A stretch of DNA of 38,877 bases from an uncultured Paracoccaceae bacterium. GTDB lineage: Bacteria; Pseudomonadota; Alphaproteobacteria; Rhodobacterales; Rhodobacteraceae. Positions 31,001 through 37,731 of the stretch are shown here, in pieces (the first letter of the stretch is position 1; each line of letters begins with the position of its first letter). Both the position numbers and the translations under genes were made by a program. Below the pieces are notes generated by a model. It searched no databases and was not told the origin of the DNA. It saw only the letters and a list, made by a program, of their open reading frames with translations. The stretch covers positions 1 through 38,877 of the forward strand of contig CAMZLM010000111.1 in the NCBI GenBank assembly GCA_947311485.1, written 5' to 3'.

Positions 31001-32643
31001 ATGATCCGGCAGATTTTACCGTGACCATGATGTTGCACAGCTATGTTGCCGACGATCGGGATCATGCCCGTGAAATTGCGCGTGGGCCGATGAAATCCTA
31101 TATGGGGGCGGCAGCCGGGCTGATCCGTCAATGTGCGTGGGAATTTCCGGCATTCAAGCGTCCCGAAGGCGTGAAAAACGCATTTGAACTTGATTTGGCA
31201 ACACTGGGGGAGGACGAGGTCGACGGTATCCTAGAATACGCCTTTGAGCGCTATTTTGAAACCGCCGGTTTGTTTGGCTCCAAGGCAGATTGCTTGCAGC
31301 GTGTAGAACAGCTCAAGGCCATCGGGGTGAGCGAAATTGCCTGCCTGATTGATTATGGCATTCCGGTTGAAACGGTTCTGGAAGGGCTGGTGCCCTTGGC
31401 CGAGGTGTTGGCGATTGCCAATCAGCCAACCCAAATCGCGGCGGATGATTTTTCAATTGCGGCACAAATTCAACGTCACAAGGTAACCCACCTGCAGTGC
31501 ACGCCCAGCATGGCACGCATGTTGATTAACGAACCGGAAACGCACCGTGCATTTGGCCGATTGCAACACGTGTTGATTGGCGGGGAACCCCTGCCCGGGG
31601 AGCTGGTTAAAACGCTGTCCGGCATTACCACGGCATCGATTGAAAACATGTACGGGCCAACGGAAACCACGATTTGGTCTTCAACCGAAACGGCAAATAC
31701 TGCCGAAGGCCTGGTCAATATCGGGACGCCTATCGCCAATACACAGCTCTATGTGCTGGATTCCGAATTTAAGCCGGTCCCGATCGGTGTGCCCGGTGAA
31801 CTGTACATCGGCGGTGACGGTGTGGCACGGGGTTATTGGCAACGGGCGGATTTGACGGCGGAACGGTTTTTAATCAACCCCTTCAGGACGGGTGGACGCA
31901 TGTATCGCACAGGTGATCTGGTGTGTCGTCGCGCAGATGGTAGAATCGATTTTCTGGGTCGCGTCGATAACCAGATCAAATTGCGGGGGCACCGCATTGA
32001 ACTGGGTGAAATTGAAACAACGCTGGAAGGGGTCGATGGCCTGCAACAAGCCGTAGTTGTTGCCCGTGAAATAAGCGCCGGTGACACCCGTTTGGTAGCC
32101 TATTTCGTGGCGGACCAGGCAATTCAGGATGCCGATTTACGCATGCGTTTGGCGGCCTGTTTGCCGGGTTATATGGTGCCATCGCATTTTGTACAGTTGG
32201 ACAGCTTTCCGCTGACACCCAATCAAAAGGTCGACCGAAATGCCTTGCCGGCACCTATGCTTGCCGCGCAGAGCAAGGCGGAAGTAACCTCAAAACCGAT
32301 GGCGCAAAATTCTGTCGAAGAAAAAATCGCGCAGGTTTGGACGCGGGTGCTTGGGGTGCATAACATTGGGTCGGATGATAATTTCTTTGATCTGGGCGGG
32401 CATTCCTTGCTTGCCGTGCAGGCGCATCGTGAAATCAAGGCGGATTTAGGCATCAGCAAGCTGAGCATCACCGACATTTTCCGGTTCCCTGTTCTTTCGG
32501 CATTGGCGGCACGGCTTAGTGACCAAACCGACACCTCTGTTGCAAAAAAACCGGCAATGGATGTGGCCCATCAAGCGCAGCAGCGTAGCGACGCAATGTC
32601 CAAACGACGCGCCATGCGCGCGCGGCGTGGGGGTAACGGATGA
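28006..32643 (+). CDS. NRPS: formyltransferase - partial condensation - adenylation split by luciferase-like monooxygenase - PCP
   Basis: Protein of 1545 residues. Residues 1-300 are a Met-tRNA-formyltransferase-like domain with N97, H99 and D135 in the expected catalytic spacing ('NFHDGPLP', 'GVDKGDI'). Residues 318-540 resemble only the C-terminal half of a condensation domain; no HHxxxDG is present. The A domain starts near 546: A3 'YTSGSTGLPKG', A4 'SFDIS' with D743. It is interrupted at about 780-1140 by an FMN-type luciferase-like monooxygenase of the MupA/Atu3671 kind ('ERHFHAFGG', 'GRAGLGIAAGW'). It then resumes with A5 'NMYGPTET', A6-A9 and A10 'NQKVDR' (K1408). The PCP serine is S1467. 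My alignment of specificity positions gives D-I-L-H-L-G-M-I-W, close to the glycine pattern DILQLGLIW. No thioesterase; the C-terminus is very basic. The product is presumably passed to the PKS. Confidence 0.9.
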   Translation: MKNPIANIYPCVVMGNESLLIQCSEILLARGHDIQAVVSRNTDIIQWATSKNLPVIAPGAGLAEGLKNVHFDWLFSIANLDIIPQSVLDQAAQGAVNFHDGPLPAYAGLNTPVWAIINQEKRYGITWHVITNGVDKGDIVEQRLFDVSVTDTAFTLNTKCFGAAIDSFAPMLDKLDVGPSAFVKQDLSLRRYFAKNDRPAAAGRLDFNRPAEELVALVHGLDHSGYWNPLSCAKIQAGNAVLLVGDAETVAVGNADAKPGLVERVSDTEITVATGFGSIVLRGVRDQNGMPVAPDDVVQQGDVLLSPSPAEIEELNRQTTMLVKNEPFWRQKLATFRPAILPMAQGPERDQKPKSVAVNGENAVHTWRGVVSLWAEKLSETGGVSIAYRDQSQGADISPAYHADWLPVEYDRNAKTCGDALAQQEDMCATLLAKGPYARDLIARDPAIDQFRMPDIGVDVGGDAGLLPGTVVTLAISANGAAMLWYDANRIDADTANRLAAQLTDLASRMARGELAGQSFADVSILPETELDQVLVGWNRTQKDYENICIHQLFEQQAAKIPTAEALVFEGQSLTYQDLNVRANQVAHVLRDNGVIPGVAVGLFTERSLDMMVGALAIHKAGGAYVPLDPDYPADRIAHVISDSQAPVILCQAHLADRLPTHSAAVVQVDADPRISAAPTTNPDSDVSPEDLAYLIYTSGSTGLPKGVMVEHRNVANFFAGMDERINHNPPGVWLAVTSLSFDISVLELFYTLARGFKVVLASNESKITPSAGGITISDQKMDFSLFFWGNDDGVGRDKYKLLLEGAKYADQHGFCAVWTPERHFHAFGGPYPNPSVTGAAVAAVTRNLAVRSGSCVAPLHHTARIAEDWAVIDNLTNGRAGLGIAAGWQPDDFVLRPENTPPNNKPAMFKAIEDLRALWRGETVDFPTKDGTPFAVTTLPRPVSKELPIWVTIAGNPDTWREAGEIGANVLTHLLGQTIDVVADRIKIYHAALRNAGHDPADFTVTMMLHSYVADDRDHAREIARGPMKSYMGAAAGLIRQCAWEFPAFKRPEGVKNAFELDLATLGEDEVDGILEYAFERYFETAGLFGSKADCLQRVEQLKAIGVSEIACLIDYGIPVETVLEGLVPLAEVLAIANQPTQIAADDFSIAAQIQRHKVTHLQCTPSMARMLINEPETHRAFGRLQHVLIGGEPLPGELVKTLSGITTASIENMYGPTETTIWSSTETANTAEGLVNIGTPIANTQLYVLDSEFKPVPIGVPGELYIGGDGVARGYWQRADLTAERFLINPFRTGGRMYRTGDLVCRRADGRIDFLGRVDNQIKLRGHRIELGEIETTLEGVDGLQQAVVVAREISAGDTRLVAYFVADQAIQDADLRMRLAACLPGYMVPSHFVQLDSFPLTPNQKVDRNALPAPMLAAQSKAEVTSKPMAQNSVEEKIAQVWTRVLGVHNIGSDDNFFDLGGHSLLAVQAHREIKADLGISKLSITDIFRFPVLSALAARLSDQTDTSVAKKPAMDVAHQAQQRSDAMSKRRAMRARRGGNG

Positions 32644-33347
32644 TACATTCGGCCCCTGATATTAGGGCTGCAGAACTGGCACAAATGGCACGAAAAATAT
32701 TGCCTGCCACTGTGTCTGTTGCAACGGGTGATCCGCGAATGGCGGGGGGGGAATTGCATCCGCTGGAACAAGGATACGCCGTCAAAATGAGCCGGAAACG
32801 GCGGGTTGAATTTATGGTTGGGCGCGGTGTTGCACGACGGGCCATGGCTCCGTTCGGTTACGCGACCGCCCCGATTCTTGTGGCACCGGATCGCGCGCCT
32901 GTTTGGCCGGAAAATGTTGTTGGCAGTCTCTCTCATTCCACAACAGCCTGCATTGCGCTGGTGGCTTCGGCGCGGAATTTTGTATCGCTTGGCGTGGATC
33001 TGGAGGAGGATCTTCCCCTTGATGCGGAATTGATTCCGGAGGTGTGCCAAGATGTCGAAATCAGGTGGTTGTCAGATCATCCACCGGTTCGGCGTGCACG
33101 GTTGGCGCGTCTGGTTTTTAGCGCCAAGGAAACGGCCTACAAAGCCCAATATCCGCTAACAGGGGAACTGTTCGGGTTTGATCGGTTTTCGGTTTCTTTT
33201 GACTTTGCAAAAGGATTGTTTGCCGCCAGATTTAACGGTGCAATGCGCGGATTTACGGATAATCAATGTCTGAACGGGTGTTTTCAGATCGGGAATGGAT
33301 TAATTCTGACAGCTATGACACTGACTTCCAGCGACTGGAAAGGATAG
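32640..33347 (+). CDS. 4'-phosphopantetheinyl transferase (Sfp/EntD type)
   Basis: Protein of 235 residues. It transfers phosphopantetheine from coenzyme A to the carrier-protein serines, here presumably S1807 of the PKS and S1467 of the NRPS. Diagnostic motifs are 'VGSLSHS' (G95-S100), the metal-binding 'GVDLEE' (D120, E122) and 'FSAKETAYK' (K163, E164), all in correct order and spacing for the EntD-like branch. The ATG overlaps the NRPS stop (ATGA), and the stop lies 3 bases before the Wzz gene. A dedicated activating enzyme inside the operon supports the assembly line being functional. Confidence 0.92.
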   Translation: MIHSAPDIRAAELAQMARKILPATVSVATGDPRMAGGELHPLEQGYAVKMSRKRRVEFMVGRGVARRAMAPFGYATAPILVAPDRAPVWPENVVGSLSHSTTACIALVASARNFVSLGVDLEEDLPLDAELIPEVCQDVEIRWLSDHPPVRRARLARLVFSAKETAYKAQYPLTGELFGFDRFSVSFDFAKGLFAARFNGAMRGFTDNQCLNGCFQIGNGLILTAMTLTSSDWKG

Positions 33348-33350
33348 AAT

Positions 33351-34628
33351 ATGGACCTTGTCCAAACAATAAACGAGACTGTGAATATGCTGTTGCGCCG
33401 GATCCCCGTGTGGGGACCGATTGCGGTGTTGGGGGTCGTGGCATCTATCTTTTATGCGTTTTCTTTGCCGCGTTTGTATGAAACCACTGCGGTGATCCAA
33501 ATTGGCAACTCAAAGCTGTCGGATCAGGTAGGTTCTCAAAATGCGGGGGCATCGCTGTCACAGTATTTGCGTAAAATCGAACAGCGGATCATGGCCCGGG
33601 ATAATCTACTGGAAATCATCGCAAAGCATAAATTATTTCAGGACGGCCCTTCGATGTCACCCAGCGATCAGGTGTTGGCGTTGCGACAGGCGACGCGGAT
33701 CGAGCAACTTACCGATCCGGGGCAAGCATGGCGTCCGGATGCGGCACCTTCGGCGTTGACCATAACTGTGCGAATGGGGGATCCGGAACTGGCGGCGGTG
33801 ATTGCAAATGATTTTGTCAATCGTGTGTTGGTGCAAAACCGGTCTGAACGGCAACAACTGGCCAACCGTGCATTGCGGTTTTTTGAGAGCGAAGAGAAGC
33901 GCATCGGGGCAGAAATTGATCAGCTGGATGCTGAAATTGCGTCGTTCAAGCGCAAGAATGCAGCATCTTTACCGTCTGCTTTGTCCACACAACAAGAGAA
34001 ACTTGTTGCGTTGGAAGCGGCGCTTTTGGAAGTGGAGCAGCAGATTGTCGAGCTGAATAATTCCAAAGAAAAATTACGCAAGGATGATTTGGCCAAACAG
34101 CTTTTGCTAGCAGAAGACCAGCGTCAGTTGATTGAAGGCCGTCGCCGGGAAATTCAGAATGCATTGGATAATGCTCCGAAAGTGGAGAAAGACTTTAATC
34201 TGTTGCAACGAAAACTGACCCAGCTTGAAGATCAATTTTCGGTCATAAGTAAAAACAGAGCCGAGGCTGAAATTAGCCAAATTTTGGAAACAGGTCAACA
34301 ATCCGGGCTGCTGTCGGTGTTGGAAACGGCCCTTGTACCGGAACACCCTGTTTCCCCGAATCGCAAAAAAATTGTGGTCATAGGCGGAATTGTCAGCCTG
34401 TTGGTGGCTGGTGGTCTGGTGTTGCTGTTGGAATTGCTGAATCCGGTGATCCGAACTTCTGCACAATTGGAACGTCAGCTAAAGATAATGCCGGTGGTCG
34501 CCATTCCAGTTGTTAAAACCCCGCGGGATTCGTTTCTTCGACGGCTGCGGTTGGCCGTATTGGCAACTACTGATGCCTTGGGAGTTCGGCAATTTTCGCA
34601 ATTTGTAAAAAGTCGAATTAGGTCTTGA
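33351..34628 (+). CDS. Wzz-type polysaccharide chain-length/co-polymerase protein
   Basis: Inner-membrane protein of 425 residues. A first helix lies at about 20-40 ('VWGPIAVLGVVASIFYAFSLP' region), followed by a large periplasmic part with a long coiled coil (about 165-315). A second helix at about 339-363 is preceded by the proline-rich 'PEHPVSPNRK', a hallmark of PCP/Wzz proteins. The cytoplasmic tail (about 60 residues) has no Walker motifs, so unlike Wzc it carries no kinase. The separate CpsD-like gene on the opposite strand (34732-35592) probably supplies that function. It controls chain length or export of the glycan. It is the last gene of the series beginning at 20545, 3 bases after the PPTase gene, and converges with the kinase gene across a 103-base gap. 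Confidence 0.88.
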   Translation: MDLVQTINETVNMLLRRIPVWGPIAVLGVVASIFYAFSLPRLYETTAVIQIGNSKLSDQVGSQNAGASLSQYLRKIEQRIMARDNLLEIIAKHKLFQDGPSMSPSDQVLALRQATRIEQLTDPGQAWRPDAAPSALTITVRMGDPELAAVIANDFVNRVLVQNRSERQQLANRALRFFESEEKRIGAEIDQLDAEIASFKRKNAASLPSALSTQQEKLVALEAALLEVEQQIVELNNSKEKLRKDDLAKQLLLAEDQRQLIEGRRREIQNALDNAPKVEKDFNLLQRKLTQLEDQFSVISKNRAEAEISQILETGQQSGLLSVLETALVPEHPVSPNRKKIVVIGGIVSLLVAGGLVLLLELLNPVIRTSAQLERQLKIMPVVAIPVVKTPRDSFLRRLRLAVLATTDALGVRQFSQFVKSRIRS

Positions 34629-34731
34629 ACCCGTAATCGAAGGAAATTGAGGCACATACGCGCCGCGCTTCCGGAGTGCTACGCGCGATGGGCACAACCG
34701 GTAGCGTCATAAGATAAAAGGATGGGGCGAT
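34629..34731. other. convergent intergenic gap, no confident terminator
   Basis: The 103 bases between the converging Wzz and CpsD-like genes contain CGCGC and GCGCG arms about 18 bases apart (near 34660-34685), without a T-run. This could be a bidirectional transcription stop of a non-canonical kind. Nothing else is seen here. Confidence 0.2.
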
Positions 34732-35592
34732 TTAAAACAAACGACTGGAAATACTTTCATCCTGATTGAGAATAACCCCAAGCAAAGGCACTTGTTCGCC
34801 AAGCAGTTTTTCTGTTTTGCGGATGTCAGTGGCCTTTGTTTTACCGCCACCGACGACCAACAGAACACCGTCCACTTGTGGCAAAAAGGAAAGAACATCA
34901 TCGTATTTCAAAACGGCAGGCAAGTCGTATAAAATTACATCCGGTTCCAGCTCATGCCCCATAATTGTCAGGGTGTCGTGGGTGGAATTGCGCTGTAACA
35001 GTTCTGATGCATCGGTTTCCGGTTTGCTGTTCAGGCCAACCATCAGGTTTTTTCCGATCTTACAGAAAAATTCATGTTCGCGTAGCTGCCCGTCCAAAAA
35101 ATGGCGCATCCGGTTGCGTGCGGGGACGCCCAAAGTCGTGGCCATGCCGGGGTTTCGCAGGTCGATATCCATCAATACCGTGCGGGTGTTGTCGCGGCGT
35201 GCAAGGCTCAGGGCCAAATTGATCGCGACAAATGTTTTACCGCATCCCTCTGTCGGAGAGGTGATCGCCACGCGTTTCCAGCCTTTTTCCTTGAGCGTGT
35301 GCATCAATTTGGTGCGCAACAGGTCAAATGCTGTTTGAGCCGGGTGGTTTTGATCGCCGTTCAAAACCCGGTTTTGGAGCAAATGCTCCGGATTGAGCTT
35401 AACCGCTTCATAGGCATCCCAAGGATCATGAGACACAATCATTGGCAGGTTTTTATAGGAAAACGGGGACGGCCCCCGACTGCGTTGCTTTCGCGGCGGT
35501 GGCAGATCGGCCATTTTAGTAAGCCGGTCGCTCCAGTCAGATGTGTTGTCCTCGGTCATGGCCTCAATGGTATCCATAGTTTCTCTATTCAT
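34732..35592 (-). CDS. CpsD/CapB-like bacterial tyrosine-kinase ATPase without a tyrosine tail
   Basis: Cytoplasmic P-loop ATPase of about 286 residues. The first 70 residues are polar and proline-rich. Walker A lies near residues 112-120 ('SPTEGCGKT'), Walker A' in 'VLMDIDLRNPGM' and Walker B in 'DVILYDLPAVL', the BY-kinase/CpsD pattern. These kinases work with a Wzz-type membrane partner to control polysaccharide polymerisation and export. The C-terminus ends 'DESISSRLF' with no tyrosine cluster, so it may not autophosphorylate in the usual way. Start: ATG at 35592 or 35577 (the latter has 'agaga' upstream). A TTG at 35661 would overlap the upstream fusion gene. It is transcribed toward the Wzz gene and follows the fusion gene after 28 bases. 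MinD/ParA relatives are less likely given the neighbours. Confidence 0.82.
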   Translation of the reverse strand: MNRETMDTIEAMTEDNTSDWSDRLTKMADLPPPRKQRSRGPSPFSYKNLPMIVSHDPWDAYEAVKLNPEHLLQNRVLNGDQNHPAQTAFDLLRTKLMHTLKEKGWKRVAITSPTEGCGKTFVAINLALSLARRDNTRTVLMDIDLRNPGMATTLGVPARNRMRHFLDGQLREHEFFCKIGKNLMVGLNSKPETDASELLQRNSTHDTLTIMGHELEPDVILYDLPAVLKYDDVLSFLPQVDGVLLVVGGGKTKATDIRKTEKLLGEQVPLLGVILNQDESISSRLF

Positions 35593-35620
35593 AAACAGGA
35601 AAGATTTGTTGTAATTATGG

Positions 35621-37696
35621 CTAGAAGCCGAACAGGCCAGCTTTGGTAATGGCCTGTTCAATGAAATAGTGCCGGTCTCTGGTTGGATGCCAGTCCAGAA
35701 CCTGTTTGGCGTGGTCTATCCTGAATGGTGTATAATGGGCGCGGGATTTCCAGTCGCGCAAGGAAGGGCGAATGACACCTTGCCGGCGCAGCGCGTGTTT
35801 TTTCAACACGGATTTGACCCCGTCCGCCAGATACATGGCGTGCAAGTTGCCGGAGCGGATCTGGATTTTTGCCCCAAGGGTTTCGTGGATCGCATCAAAA
35901 TAATCGCGGGCGGTCATCATCGGTTCGCCCACAAGGTTAAAGGACTGGCCGACAGCCGTTTCCACATCCAGCATTTTGATCAACCCGTCGCAGACATCCT
36001 CGATCAGGACAAAGGGCAGGATGTTATTTCCTTGGCCCCAGATGCGCACGGTTCCGGCACCTTGCCAACGGCCAATGCCCCAGTGTTGCAGTGGCCCGCC
36101 GGCACCGACCACAATGCCGGGTCGGGCAATTACCAGCGGCAGGCCGTCCTTGCGGTGCATATCCATCAGACGTTTTTCACATTCGGCCTTGGATCGGGCA
36201 TAGAGGTTTCGGTCGCTCATGTCGGCGTCAAATTCGGTAGCGTCGGTGATTTCCCCATTCGGACCGGACATATCGAAAGAGGCAATCGTACCGGTATAGA
36301 TCAGCCGTTTCACGCCGCTATCCAGCGCGGCTTGTGCAATGGTTTCGCGTACGCCCACATCGTTTTGCAGGCAGGCCTCCCATGTGGTATCCACGGATTT
36401 CGCCAGATCGTAAACCGCGTCGATCCCCTGCATGGCGGCCCGCAGGCCTTCGGGATCTTTGAGCGAGGTGGAGAACAGCTCCACGTGATCGGAAATATCG
36501 GCAAAAGGGCCGGATTTTCCCCGGCTGAGCACCCGCACATCGCGGCCGCTGTTTACCAGCGCGCGGGTCAGGTGGCGACCGATAAAACCGGTACCGCCGA
36601 TGACAAGAACGCTCGGTTCCGGTGTGCGGCGGGCAGGTTTGGCCGGGGTGGTATCGCGGCCCTGATCCGGCATCATCTGAATGCTGCGCTCGATTGCCTG
36701 CATCACATTTTCTGCGGCGGCTGCCGAATATTTCGGGTCAATGTCCAGCCCGTTTGCCAGCGCGTGATAGAAGTTTTCCACCGTGCGGGCAAAACTGACG
36801 CCATAGGCGGAATTGCGGTTGAGTGAGGCTACATGGCGGGCAAAATTGACCGATCCCTCGCGCAGATGCGCCCAAGCTTGTGACAGTTGGTAGACCAGCG
36901 GGTTCAACACGATATCGGCGGCATAGTTCAGCCGTGCAATACCGGAGGACCCGCGTAGCGTGATGCTGCGGTCATCCATGGTTTCCGCCAGTGTCAGGGT
37001 GAAATTCAGATCGGTGTCACCGGCACGCGCCAGAATGCGAAAGCTCTGGTGACGGGTGCCACCACCGGACAGTTCGACCGGTTTCCCCATATCCAGATGC
37101 AGGATTTCCACCGGCCCGAACAGATCGATCGCAAAGGCGAACAGATGCGGAGACAATTCCAGCAGCAGGTTTTTGGGTTCTTGCAACATCCACAGGCCAA
37201 AAGGGCCGGAGCGCAGCGGGGCGAGCGGGAAATTCCAGTTGAAATCGGCGGAGGCGACCTTGCCCAATCCGCCTGCATCAAATGTGGATTTCAGCCGGTC
37301 ATAGGCGGGCAGGCCAAGGAAGTTGTGGCCAACGCCGACGTGTTTACCCGATTCCTGTGCGGCGGCGGTAATCGCCTTGGTTTCTTCCAGAGACAGGGCA
37401 AAGGGTTTTTCAACAAAGCAATGCAGCCCGCCTTGTAAACACTGGATCGCCAGATCCTTGTGCAGATGCGGCGGGGTCAGGATATGCACGGCGTCACAGA
37501 TGCCGGCGGCAATCATTTCATCAAGCGAGGTATACACGGCAGCCCCGTAAACGGCTGCCAATTCACCGGCGGCACCTGCGGACACATCACAAACGGCAGC
37601 TACACGGGCATCTGTGCTGGCCTTGATGGCATCCCCGTGCCAGCGGGCAATATAGCCGGCCCCGACAAGGCCGACACGGATGGGTTTACCTGACAT
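35621..37696 (-). CDS. fusion of Gfo/Idh/MocA oxidoreductase and NAD-dependent epimerase/dehydratase
   Basis: Protein of 691 residues made of two enzymes that are usually separate. Residues 1-340 are a Gfo/Idh/MocA oxidoreductase: NAD site 'VGLVGAGYIA' (G12, G14) and 'EKPFALS' (E96-K97-P98). After a proline-rich linker (about 345-360), residues 362-691 form an extended-SDR epimerase/dehydratase: 'VIGGTGFIGRHL' (G367), 'YTGTIASF' and catalytic Y499-x3-K503 in 'YARSKAE'. Together they could perform successive oxidation/reduction and epimerisation or reduction of a nucleotide sugar, giving an unusual monosaccharide. Both halves look intact with no frame disruption. ATG at 37696; the spacer upstream carries a direct repeat. 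The CpsD-like gene lies downstream and the GT2 gene upstream, on the same strand. Substrate unknown. Confidence 0.86.
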   Translation of the reverse strand: MSGKPIRVGLVGAGYIARWHGDAIKASTDARVAAVCDVSAGAAGELAAVYGAAVYTSLDEMIAAGICDAVHILTPPHLHKDLAIQCLQGGLHCFVEKPFALSLEETKAITAAAQESGKHVGVGHNFLGLPAYDRLKSTFDAGGLGKVASADFNWNFPLAPLRSGPFGLWMLQEPKNLLLELSPHLFAFAIDLFGPVEILHLDMGKPVELSGGGTRHQSFRILARAGDTDLNFTLTLAETMDDRSITLRGSSGIARLNYAADIVLNPLVYQLSQAWAHLREGSVNFARHVASLNRNSAYGVSFARTVENFYHALANGLDIDPKYSAAAAENVMQAIERSIQMMPDQGRDTTPAKPARRTPEPSVLVIGGTGFIGRHLTRALVNSGRDVRVLSRGKSGPFADISDHVELFSTSLKDPEGLRAAMQGIDAVYDLAKSVDTTWEACLQNDVGVRETIAQAALDSGVKRLIYTGTIASFDMSGPNGEITDATEFDADMSDRNLYARSKAECEKRLMDMHRKDGLPLVIARPGIVVGAGGPLQHWGIGRWQGAGTVRIWGQGNNILPFVLIEDVCDGLIKMLDVETAVGQSFNLVGEPMMTARDYFDAIHETLGAKIQIRSGNLHAMYLADGVKSVLKKHALRRQGVIRPSLRDWKSRAHYTPFRIDHAKQVLDWHPTRDRHYFIEQAITKAGLFGF

Positions 37697-37731
37697 TTAC
37701 ACACTCACTTATTACGCAAAATTACGCGATC
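37697..37731 (-). promoter_or_regulatory. AT-rich spacer with ATTACGC direct repeat
   Basis: The 35 bases between the GT2 and fusion genes contain two copies of ATTACGC at 37711-37717 and 37721-37727, exactly 10 bases apart, so they lie on the same face of the helix. They may be a binding site for a regulator of the fusion and kinase genes. The repeat is direct observation; the role is a guess. Confidence 0.3.

Noticed and set aside
28006-32643. Two separate adenylation domains in the NRPS
   Set aside because: Motifs A1-A4 occur only before the monooxygenase and A5-A10 only after it, so there is a single interrupted domain.
20545-34628. Siderophore gene cluster, because Atu3671-type monooxygenase domains occur in siderophore NRPSs
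   Set aside because: No TonB receptor, iron transporter, hydroxamate or catechol genes nearby; the neighbours are glycan genes.
34629-34731. Rho-independent terminator between converging Wzz and kinase genes
   Set aside because: GC arms exist but are far apart and no T-run follows on either strand.
35669-36826. Long plus-strand frame opposite the oxidoreductase-epimerase fusion
   Set aside because: No domain pattern; the minus-strand gene has full NAD-binding and catalytic motifs.
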